Shown here piece by piece: positions 34,290 to 43,600 of a stretch of 64,000 nucleotides of DNA. The translations under genes and the position numbers were made by a program. Each line of letters starts with the position of its first letter. Position 1 is the first letter of the stretch. Under the pieces are notes generated by a model, which was given only the letters and a program-made list of their open reading frames with translations, was not told where the DNA came from and made no database searches. Source of the stretch: CAZIVP01 sp964542915 (GTDB lineage: Bacteria > Calditrichota > Calditrichia > Calditrichales > Calditrichaceae); contig CAZIVP010000008.1 in assembly GCA_964542915.1 (NCBI GenBank), forward strand, positions 101,877-165,876, read 5' to 3'.

Positions 34290-37199
34290 ATGCGTCCTCT
34301 CAAAATTGCAGTTTTTGTCTTTCTTTTAATAAGCCTGCCTGTATTTTTATTTGCTGGTACCACTGGTAAAATCGCCGGAAAGGTTACCGATAAATCAAGC
34401 GGTGAGCCGCTTCCGGGCGTTAATGTCATCATTGAAGGTACGACGCTTGGCGCCGCTACCGATATTAATGGCGACTTTTATATTTTAAATGTACCGGTTG
34501 GTACGTACACAGTAAAAGTCGTGTATGTCGGTTACCGTACGATGACGTTTAAAAATGTACGGGTGCAGGCGGATTTAACCACAAGATTGGATGTAGAGAT
34601 GGAGCCGTCGGTTATGGAGCTGGAAGAACAGATCGTGGTAACGGCGGAGCGTCCTATTATTCAGCAAGACCTGACGGCAAGTCGTACCATCGTTAGCTCT
34701 CAGGAATTGGAAGCGATCCCGTTCGAAAACGTAGAGAATATTGTTAATATTACGCCGGGCGTTGTCGGCGGACGTTTTCGCGGCGGTCGTTCCGGAGAGA
34801 CCTTGTATCAGATCGATGGCGTAACTACCATGGATCCCATGTTCAACTCGTTTGACACGGATGTGCCCGAATTTGCCGTTGAAGAGGTTTCGGTGATCAC
34901 CGGCGGTTTTAGCGCCGAATACGGTAATGCACAATCCGGCGTCGTCAATATGGTAATTAAAGAAGGCGGCTCCAATTACGACGGAAGCATCCGCTATAAA
35001 ACAAGCGATTACACCAAGGTAGCGCCGGATTTAACGGATAGCCATGCTCTGCAAAATATTGAAGCCTCGATCGGAGGGCCGGAGCCTATTACGAATCTAT
35101 TATTTGGAAACCAGGAAAAATTGCGTTTCTTCATGGCCGGCGAATACCGCAAAGACAACGGCCGCTTTCGTAATAATTATACCAATGCGTTAAACCTCAG
35201 CACCAAGTTGAGTTGGGTCCCCAATCAGAAAAACAAGGTAACATTTTCTTATATCGGCGACTGGACCGATCAGGGTGATTGGTCGAACCGTTGGAGAAGA
35301 GTAACTCATGAAGATCAAAATCCCTTGATGAGGCCGGAACTGGTTGGCGACGCCCTTGCAGGCTGGTATGATAACGGCCAATTGGATACGGAAGACCTGA
35401 ACCATAACGGCATTTTGGATCCCGGTGAAGATTTGAACGGAAACGGGCAAATCGATTCCGAAGATTTGAATCATAACCGCCAGATGGATACTTATGATAT
35501 GCTGGATCATCTTCCGAAGTTTGAACAACGCAGTGATAACCTTATCTTAAACTGGAATTATCAAATCGGTCCCAATTCGTTCTTCGAAACAAAATTGAGC
35601 CGTTACCGCACAGCCATGAAATACAACGTTGAAGAAAATATCAATGAAGACTTAAACGGCAACGGCCAGCTGGATCCCGGCGAAGATTTGAACGGAAACG
35701 GCATCTGGGATTGGAAACAGGACAACGGCGATACCGACTTATTTGTCGATGAAAACAACAATGGATATATCGACGCCTCTGAAGGTAATCCGAGGGATCA
35801 ATGGATGCATTGGTCAGAAGCGCCGTTTGGTAATGCCCAGGATAATGATGGATTCTATACCTATGGTAACGGTTTAACCTATTACAGACTGCGTTGGAAT
35901 TCCGATGAAAAATTTACCTATGGTCTCAAAATGACGTATTACAGCCAGATGAATAAGAACAACGAAGTCAAGGTCGGCGTCGAAGGAAAATATTATGATA
36001 TTCGCGATCATGACATCGATCTGGCTTCCGGCGGTAACGTTTACGGTCAGAACATTGAAGCCTATCCTTACCAGTTCGCAGCATTTCTCGAAGATAAAAT
36101 GGAATACCAGGGCATGATTCTCAATGCCGGTTTGCGTTTGGATTATTTCCAGGCCAATGATAAGCGTCCCGCCGATCCGAGCGAGCCCTTTTTTGTGGAT
36201 GAAGACGGTAATCTGGACTATTATCAGAAAGCCAATACCGAAGGTAAATTATATTGGAGCCCGCGTCTGGGTATATCACATCCCATTACCGATCGCGACG
36301 TGATCTATTTCAATTACGGCCAGTATTTCCAGATACCGCAGTTCACACATCTGTATACCAATAAGTCCTTTCAACTCGTCGGAGCCTTTCCGATTATCGG
36401 AAATCCCAACATGGATCCCGAAACGACGACTTCATACGAAGTCGGCGTGAAGCACGCCTTTAACGACTATACCAAACTTGAAGCCAAAGGCTTTTACAAA
36501 GACATTCAGGGATTGACCGAAAGCACGCAGTTTTTCTATAACGCAGCCAACTGGGCCGGATTCAGTCAGAACGCCGACTGGGGTAATGTCCGCGGATTTG
36601 AGATTCAGCTCTATAAACGCTTTCTGCGTTATTGGGGTATGACGCTCAATTATACCTATTCGATCGCAAAAGGTAAATCATCGAGTTCGCGCCAGAACTA
36701 TCTGTATGCCTGGGCCGGCAATATTATCCCGGCTGACGCCCATTTCCTCGATTGGGACCAGCGCCATACGGTTAATATGAATTTGAATGCCCGGGTTCCC
36801 AAAGATCAGAATCTGTTTGGCTTACCTGCTTTCAATGACATAGGTGTTAATATGGTCTTTCAATATGGTTCGGGCTTTCCGTATTCATCCGTGGCGCGCA
36901 CCCGTATTCCTCCGATTAACGACAAGCGCCTGCCTGCAACCTATGACCTGGATCTGATTTTTGACAAACGCGTGCCGCTGACCAATAACTACGATGTTAA
37001 ATTTTTCCTCTGGGGTAATAACCTGTTTGATGCGTTGGCAGACCATCAGAACATCCTGAGATTAGCGGATGTCAATTATTATGATGGCGATCAGGACGGC
37101 GACGGCGAACCGGACCGGGATCCGACCGGACCCTATAATGATCCTTCCGTGTACAGTGAAGGTACGACCTGGCGCATCGGCGTCCAGTTCGACTTCTAA
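34290..37199 (+). CDS. TonB-dependent receptor with Asp-rich calcium-type repeats, triad C
   Basis: A 969-residue receptor with signal peptide MRPLKIAVFVFLLISLPVFLFA, a carboxypeptidase-regulatory-like domain (about 23-110, GEPLPGVNVIIEGTTLG), plug (about 120-235: GGRFRGGRSGE, SVITGGFSAEYGNAQSG) and a barrel ending in Phe. Unusually, an extracellular-loop region at residues about 361-500 carries repeats such as DLNHNGILDPGEDLNGNG and DLNGNGQLDPGEDLNGNG, reminiscent of dockerin/EF-hand or thrombospondin-3 calcium loops; another (DGDQDGDGEPDRD) lies near the C-terminus. TAGGAGG precedes ATG 34290. The mature N-terminus (AGTTGKIAG) is almost the same as in triad A, so the receptors are paralogues. 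A 14-bp hairpin separates it from the next gene. Confidence 0.9.
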   Translation: MRPLKIAVFVFLLISLPVFLFAGTTGKIAGKVTDKSSGEPLPGVNVIIEGTTLGAATDINGDFYILNVPVGTYTVKVVYVGYRTMTFKNVRVQADLTTRLDVEMEPSVMELEEQIVVTAERPIIQQDLTASRTIVSSQELEAIPFENVENIVNITPGVVGGRFRGGRSGETLYQIDGVTTMDPMFNSFDTDVPEFAVEEVSVITGGFSAEYGNAQSGVVNMVIKEGGSNYDGSIRYKTSDYTKVAPDLTDSHALQNIEASIGGPEPITNLLFGNQEKLRFFMAGEYRKDNGRFRNNYTNALNLSTKLSWVPNQKNKVTFSYIGDWTDQGDWSNRWRRVTHEDQNPLMRPELVGDALAGWYDNGQLDTEDLNHNGILDPGEDLNGNGQIDSEDLNHNRQMDTYDMLDHLPKFEQRSDNLILNWNYQIGPNSFFETKLSRYRTAMKYNVEENINEDLNGNGQLDPGEDLNGNGIWDWKQDNGDTDLFVDENNNGYIDASEGNPRDQWMHWSEAPFGNAQDNDGFYTYGNGLTYYRLRWNSDEKFTYGLKMTYYSQMNKNNEVKVGVEGKYYDIRDHDIDLASGGNVYGQNIEAYPYQFAAFLEDKMEYQGMILNAGLRLDYFQANDKRPADPSEPFFVDEDGNLDYYQKANTEGKLYWSPRLGISHPITDRDVIYFNYGQYFQIPQFTHLYTNKSFQLVGAFPIIGNPNMDPETTTSYEVGVKHAFNDYTKLEAKGFYKDIQGLTESTQFFYNAANWAGFSQNADWGNVRGFEIQLYKRFLRYWGMTLNYTYSIAKGKSSSSRQNYLYAWAGNIIPADAHFLDWDQRHTVNMNLNARVPKDQNLFGLPAFNDIGVNMVFQYGSGFPYSSVARTRIPPINDKRLPATYDLDLIFDKRVPLTNNYDVKFFLWGNNLFDALADHQNILRLADVNYYDGDQDGDGEPDRDPTGPYNDPSVYSEGTTWRIGVQFDF

Positions 37200-37213
37200 T
37201 GTTCTTATTTAAC

Positions 37214-37253
37214 ATAGGAACAATGCACTAAAAATGCATTGTTCCTATTTTTT
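37214..37253 (+). terminator. Strong hairpin with T tract inside triad C operon
   Basis: Perfect 14-bp stem ATAGGAACAATGCA / TGCATTGTTCCTAT, 7-nt loop, then TTTTTT. It lies 15 nt after the TBDR stop and 33 nt before the next gene. As an intrinsic terminator or attenuator it would lower expression of the downstream genes relative to the receptor. Confidence 0.75.
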
Positions 37254-37285
37254 GGTTTAGCATTAATATTGGAGGTGAAAAGGTG

Positions 37286-39556
37286 ATGCGAAAGATTTTT
37301 ACGAATGTACTCTGCCTAACGTTACTCTCATTATTTTTCGTAGCGAATGGTTACAGCCGTGATAAAAATAAGGATGATACCTTTCTGAAACCTACGGGCG
37401 ATCCAAACCTGTCGCAGGATTTGGTTCACAAAACCGGTAAGGTTTGGAATACCAATTCGAACTTTGGTCGGTTTGGCGATCCCAATGCTGAGAGTACCGG
37501 AAGGCCTTCCATGGAATGGCCGGGCGGCTCCGGCACGAGCTATTTGTGGGAAGGTCGTTTTTGGGTCGGAGGAACCGTCAATGGCGTTGTTCATGTGAGT
37601 CACGCCGATTTTGGAAATTACGAGTTCTATCCGCCCGAAGGGTCGGAATTTGAAATGGGCGCCGGCCAATCGATAGAGGACCACTGGTGTACCTATGACG
37701 ATATGAATGCCAGCTTCCATACCACCGAGCCGCTGGGCGTCACGGTCAACGAACACGGTCTTACCTGGTCCACGCCCGATTTTGACGATTTTATCGCCTA
37801 TGAATTTGAAGTTGTTAATACCGGCGCCAATTTTATCCAGAATTTTTATACCTCCTGGATATACGATTCCGATATTGGAGTGGTAGCTGACCCCACCGAT
37901 CCCCATATTGACGACATGGTGGATTATGAAGGATGGGACGGCGCCGCGACCGATACGGATATTATAGACATGGTAGAAAACATCGATATGGACGGCAACG
38001 GTGAACTGGATGGTTACGATGAGTGGGGCATTCCGTATGGTCTGCAGTATCTTGGCAACCCCGAAACGCCGCAGCCCAATTATAATCCTTCCAATGTATC
38101 TCCGGACGGCTTTTATGATGAATGGGCGCTCATTGAAGATGAGGATGGGCCGGTGGTTCATTTTCAGACCGACGGACCTTATGGCAACGCCGGTGATGTA
38201 GCGACGCGCGCCGACGGTTCGGTGATTCACGGCTACCTCATTCCGAGGAATATGTCCTATATGTACGACGCCGATAACAATTCAACCGCCGCTGACGACA
38301 CCGGAGAACGAAATGCATCGTACGGACCGGTTGACGGCTTTTTGGGCGGCGTCTTGATATATACCGATCGCGCTCCGTTCAATACCACAGAAGCCGATAC
38401 ATTCCTCCGTCCCTATTCCCATCAGTGGTGGAACTGGGAAAGCGATCCCGGCACGGATCTCGAAAAATATCAGTATTTCACGGCCAATCATCCTTCAAGC
38501 GTGCATAAGTTTCAACCCCGTCCGCTGGAGTTAGGCGCACCGACGTTCGATTATCGCTGGATGACGACCACGGGCCCCTTTGAAATTTTTGCCCCCGGCG
38601 ACACACTCCATTTTGTATATGCCGCTGTTGTCGGACAGGGTTTGAAAGGTATGCGTGTCAACGCCGAGAATGCCATTAAAGCCTATTATTCGGGATCCAA
38701 ATCAAGCAATCCTTATAATCCGTCGGCACCCAATGAAGACGAACACTGGGTATTACCCGTTCCGCCGCCTCAGCCGACGCTGGTTTACAGTCCGAAGTAT
38801 GAAGGCATTTATCTCTCATGGGATACCAAAGCGGAAACGGCGATCGATCCCATGCTTGGAACGACGGATTTCCGCGGCTACAAAGTATATCGTTCCATGT
38901 ATGCGCCGTCCGATTGGACAATGATTGCAGCATTTGACAACGTCGACGAAGAGGTCGCCGTAACAACAACCGCTGGCGATACACTGGCAACCAATGTTAA
39001 CCTGCCGCCCATTCAGAACACCTTTTTGGATAATGGCGGAGAATTCCTCGGTGAATCATACGATAAGCCCGTGAATGGGTTACCCTATTATTACGCAGTG
39101 GTGGCGTACGATCCCGCCAAAGAAGCCGTTGGCGATCGCCCCGCCCTTAATTCCATTGAATCGCCGCGAACCAATTTCAAGGTCGATCCCGAAACCGGGG
39201 CGCCGCAGCCAGTTATTCCGCAAGGTCTGTATGAAACAAGCGACGGACAAGTTACCGAATCATGGGATATTGATGATGTAACGGTTGTACCTAATCCATA
39301 TTTGGGTACTTCGGTTCTGGAAGAACGCTACACCGAAAAAATCATGTTTCAGAATTTGCCTCCGAGCTGCAAAATATCCATCTATACATTAACCGGAGAT
39401 CATGTAATTTCAATCGATCATACCAGCGGTACATCTCAGGAGTTATGGAATATACGCTCCCGTAATGAGCAGGACGTGAAAACCGGTGCTTATTTCTACG
39501 TTGTTGAGGATATGGAAGGCAATAAGAAAACCGGTAAAATGGTCATCTTACGGTAA
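37286..39556 (+). CDS. Large secreted protein with divergent C-terminal sorting domain, triad C
   Basis: A 756-residue exported protein; ATG 37286 or the GTG immediately before it (37283) may be used, both behind GGAGGTG. The signal peptide is MRKIFTNVLCLTLLSLFFVANGYS. The N-terminal half is unassigned (KVWNTNSNFGRFGDPN, YLWEGRFWVGG) and contains a calcium-type loop DMDGNGELDGYDEWG. An FnIII-like stretch (IYLSWDTKAETAID, FRGYKVYRSMYAP, YYYAVVAYDPA) spans about 505-615. The CTD starts VVPNPYLGTSVLE at about 667 and ends GAYFYVVEDMEG...KMVILR, the same divergent type as in triads A and B. It is the shortest of the three. Located between the TBDR and PorV-like genes. Confidence 0.75.
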   Translation: MRKIFTNVLCLTLLSLFFVANGYSRDKNKDDTFLKPTGDPNLSQDLVHKTGKVWNTNSNFGRFGDPNAESTGRPSMEWPGGSGTSYLWEGRFWVGGTVNGVVHVSHADFGNYEFYPPEGSEFEMGAGQSIEDHWCTYDDMNASFHTTEPLGVTVNEHGLTWSTPDFDDFIAYEFEVVNTGANFIQNFYTSWIYDSDIGVVADPTDPHIDDMVDYEGWDGAATDTDIIDMVENIDMDGNGELDGYDEWGIPYGLQYLGNPETPQPNYNPSNVSPDGFYDEWALIEDEDGPVVHFQTDGPYGNAGDVATRADGSVIHGYLIPRNMSYMYDADNNSTAADDTGERNASYGPVDGFLGGVLIYTDRAPFNTTEADTFLRPYSHQWWNWESDPGTDLEKYQYFTANHPSSVHKFQPRPLELGAPTFDYRWMTTTGPFEIFAPGDTLHFVYAAVVGQGLKGMRVNAENAIKAYYSGSKSSNPYNPSAPNEDEHWVLPVPPPQPTLVYSPKYEGIYLSWDTKAETAIDPMLGTTDFRGYKVYRSMYAPSDWTMIAAFDNVDEEVAVTTTAGDTLATNVNLPPIQNTFLDNGGEFLGESYDKPVNGLPYYYAVVAYDPAKEAVGDRPALNSIESPRTNFKVDPETGAPQPVIPQGLYETSDGQVTESWDIDDVTVVPNPYLGTSVLEERYTEKIMFQNLPPSCKISIYTLTGDHVISIDHTSGTSQELWNIRSRNEQDVKTGAYFYVVEDMEGNKKTGKMVILR

Positions 39557-39590
39557 TGACGCTGGTAATTAATAATTGAGGAGGTAAATG

Positions 39591-40604
39591 ATGGTTAAGA
39601 AATTAAGTTTTATTCTGATCAGCGTTTTTTTGGCGACGAGTTTGTTTGCCCAGGCGACGTCGTCCATAGAAAAAGTAGGAACGGCTGGTTTTCAATTCCT
39701 GAAAATTGCACAGGGTGGTCGCGGCGTCGCCATGGGCGATGCACTCGGTCCGGTGGCGGATGACGCTTCCGCTGTGTTTTGGAATCCGGCCCGTTTGAAT
39801 TTGGTTGATGATTACAGTGTTTTTGTATCTCATACGGAGTATCTTGTTGATACGCAGGTAGAAGCATTTGCATTTTCAAAACGATTGAGAAATATTGGCG
39901 TGATCGGACTTAATATGGTCTATATGAATATAGGCGACATCGAGGAAACGACGACATTTCAGCAAAATGGCACCGGTCGCACTTTTACGCCCGTAGCTTA
40001 TTCCGTCGGACTCTCATTCGCTCGTATGCTTACCGATAAATTTGGCATCGGCGCCAATGCAAAATATGTAAATGAAGACCTGACGAGTGGTCTGGGTATG
40101 GACAATGCCACCGGCGCCTGGGCGGTCGATTTAGGTACGATTTACTACCCAAGGTTCGAAAATATGGAAACGCTGCGATTGGCTATGTCGATCCGTCATT
40201 TCGGGCCGGAGGTCCAATTAGAAGGTCAATACCTGGATTACGATGAGGGTCAATTGCTGGATACTCCTCAGGAATATGCACTTTTTCCTTTACCCCTCAC
40301 CTTTGAGTTCGGCGTTGCCATGGATCCGATCAAAACGGATATGAATCGCGTAACCCTCTCAGCCGTGGGCCTGCATCCCAATGACAATTCCGAACGGCTG
40401 AATTTGGGCGCTGAGTATGCTTTCCAGGAAATGTTTTCGTTGCGCGGCGGTTACATTGTAAACCATGACACCCGTGGTTTAAACGCAGGTATCGGTATGA
40501 ACCTGAATCTGTTTGGTAATTCGACAATGAAAATCGACTACGGTTATGCGCATTTTGGCGTTCTGGAAGATATTCAGGTATTCTCATTCTCATTTGATTG
40601 GTAA
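39591..40604 (+). CDS. PorV/PorQ-family outer-membrane beta-barrel, triad C
   Basis: A 337-residue barrel with signal peptide MVKKLSFILISVFLATSLFAQ. GAGGAGG is 6 nt before ATG 39591; an in-frame ATG just upstream (39588) is also possible. The family motif is very clear: FLKIAQGGRGVAMGDALGPVA... then VFWNPARLN; the last residues are VFSFSFDW, an aromatic end typical of outer-membrane barrels. It resembles the triad A paralogue most closely (same GGRG..GDA motif). It is followed at 49 nt by a T9SS-anchored protein, so the transcript may continue. Confidence 0.82.
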   Translation: MVKKLSFILISVFLATSLFAQATSSIEKVGTAGFQFLKIAQGGRGVAMGDALGPVADDASAVFWNPARLNLVDDYSVFVSHTEYLVDTQVEAFAFSKRLRNIGVIGLNMVYMNIGDIEETTTFQQNGTGRTFTPVAYSVGLSFARMLTDKFGIGANAKYVNEDLTSGLGMDNATGAWAVDLGTIYYPRFENMETLRLAMSIRHFGPEVQLEGQYLDYDEGQLLDTPQEYALFPLPLTFEFGVAMDPIKTDMNRVTLSAVGLHPNDNSERLNLGAEYAFQEMFSLRGGYIVNHDTRGLNAGIGMNLNLFGNSTMKIDYGYAHFGVLEDIQVFSFSFDW

Positions 40605-40653
40605 GTGAGTTGAATAAAACGAATATGGCAGTAAATGAGGAGGATTCTCAGCA

Positions 40654-43600
40654 ATGAGAAATGTTAAAACGATTTTAAGTTGTTTCTTGATATTATTTAT
40701 GATAATGGGGGGAAACGCGTTCGCTCAGGGCAATTTAGAAGAACCTGAGGTTGGAGAAACCGTTATTTTAAACAAATTTAACAAAGGATTTTTCAGCGGC
40801 TACGAAAAATTCTCTGCGACCTGCCAGGCCATCGGCGAACATGTTTACATGTACACCGAAGACGCCCATGTCAATGACATTTATGGTCAGGAAATCGATG
40901 GTACGTTTAAATTATACGCCGCCACGACTTGGGGCGTATTCATTAGTGAAGACATGGGCGAAACGTGGCGCTATCTCGATCAGATTTATGAGCTGCCGAC
41001 AAGCACCGACGGCGAACACACCAATCCGTTGGGTGAAACATTTATAGAGGTCAGCCCGCCGGGAGATCTTGTATTCACAGGCACCAATGCGGGGCTTTAC
41101 TACTCAAGAGATGGCGGCGAAAGCTGGAATTCCATCCGGACCTTGCCGGCGAGTGTAGCGTATTACGATATTGCATTCGATACAACAGCCGGCGTCGATG
41201 ACCGTAGTTCCGTTAAATATTTTGCCAGCAGCGACGGCCTTTATTACAGAGACGGTTCGTCATTGTTGGCACGCACGAATATTAGTACGGGCATGCCCAT
41301 CGAAGCTAATTTGTATTCCACAATATACGATATCCATCTGATACAGGGCGGTGCATTATATCTCGCCACCTCAGCGGGCCCGTTTACAGGAATGGTCAAT
41401 GAAGATGAAGAGTTTTCATGGGATCCGATCATTAAACGCGGAGTGAACTTTACGGTTGAGACAGACGACAGTACGGATGCTATGCAATTTTCGCTGCAGG
41501 AAGAATACGACGCTTATTCCATCAGCTTATCTTCCCATGTGTTTGTTGTTGATGAAGCGACCGGCGCCCGTTGGGCGGGATCGCCTTACCAGGGTGAATA
41601 TGCGGATGGTACCCAATTTACCGCTTTTGATCTCAGCGAAGAAAATATGTATTTCAGCGGCGATTTTGAAGGCGATTATACCACACTCGACCCGGCCAAT
41701 ATAAAAATGTTTATTAGCGGCGGGCAGGTAACAACCCAAATTGAACGCCAGGATGACGGCACGCTGTTCATGGTAACCGAAGGCGGTGTGTTTAAGACGA
41801 GCGACGGCGTTAATGTGGAGTCCCTTGGTCTGGACACGCTGGAAGTCAATGATTTGGTGCTCGATAACGGTAATCTTTGGGCAGCCACGAACCAGGGTCT
41901 TTATTACAGTGAAAATGCATCCGGAAGCTGGGAAAAACGGACACCGATGTTAGGCGACGGTCTTGGGGTTGATGAGATGGATTTCGAATCCACCAGTATA
42001 TTTAAGACGCCTTCGAATACGATTTTTGTTGGGAATACATTTGGCGGTGTTTTGAAGGGCGACGGACAGAACTGGCAAACGGCGAATACCGGTTTGATTC
42101 ACCGCGGTACGCCGCTGGAAGCTATTCACAAAACCGTAACCTCGTTTGATGATTCCTCGCTGGCCGATCCGACCAAAGGCATTTATGAAATGACCACGGA
42201 GTACTTCGGAGAGCCTGTTAATGGCGATGGTATGGATAAAGTGTTTGTTGTGGTTACCGACTTAATCGATTCCTACTTTTTATTAGCCGGCAATGGCGTG
42301 GATTACGATTTTTCAAGATTCGATCCCGTCGATCAAATGGACAAATCGCAAAGTCCTAACAGTAATGCCAGGGATTTGCTGTACCTGGATAATTACCCCT
42401 TAAAAATTGAAAAGAGCTTGAGCGGCGATCCGGCGAATACGATCGATTCCACCGCCACGCAATTTGAAGCGGAGGCCTCTCTGGCGCATGCATTGGCGCG
42501 GATGATTCTGTATAATTACGACCAGGACGAAGAAGAGTGGCTGGCGGAAGGGTTTGCCATGTGGGCGCGTTGGATCAACGGTTATAAATTTTACAGCAAA
42601 CCGTCGGAAACCGCCTATCTCAACTTAACCTCGCTAAAACCCAAGGATCGTAATAATCTTTTAGCATGGGGCGATTCCGACGACTTGCGTCGTGAACGCG
42701 AAGCCTCTTTTGCTTTTTTTGATTTTCTATATGAAAAATATCTGCAAACCAGCGAAAATACACGGACGCTGCTGCAAGATACAGCCAACGGTATGAACAG
42801 CCTTTCGCCCTTTTTGGGCGATAAATCGTTTTCAGACATTTATGAAGAATATTCATTGACCCTTTACTTTGACCAGCTCGGGGACCAATTCAAAGGCGGC
42901 ATGTACGCCTTAAATAATATTGATCTGGAATACCGCGTACTGCCGCCGAACTGGGGCTTTTTACCGGGAACGGAACCGCCTTATAATTATGTATTCCCCG
43001 GTTATTCCTGGTATTATTATGTGGCGGATTTTTACAACGGATCCCAAAACGGGGCGCCGTCATTGGATTCGGTGGTTGTATTTAACGGCGATGATCAAAG
43101 CACCTTTCACGTTTACGCCATCGAACAAAAATCGTTTGAATTCGATCCGGATAACTTTTCGGAGAGCGATGTCAAAATAACGAAATTGGAATTGGATGAG
43201 CGAAACCGGGCCGAATATATTCCCGACGCAAAACGCTCTGAAGATGATCCGGATGAATATGTCCAATTGCATTTGATGGTGGTCTCGAATGAACCTGCAA
43301 CCATTGACGGCGGAGCATTCACTTTAAGCGCCGAAGTACAGCCTCCGCAAATGGTCAGTTTCTATCCCTTGCAAAATAAAGCCCTGGATAAGTATTTTGA
43401 AATTTACGCCTTCTCCGACGAAAAATTATACATGGACGGCGGAATGGAATTTTTCCTCGGTGCAGATGAAGCAGGACAGGGCCCCATGGTGGAAGCAAGC
43501 AACGGTGATATGACGGCAAGTCTTAACCTGAGCACGTTTTTCACCGACGAGAGCAATATTTTTGTTTACAAGGGCCTGTTCGATCTCGATTCGCTTTTGG

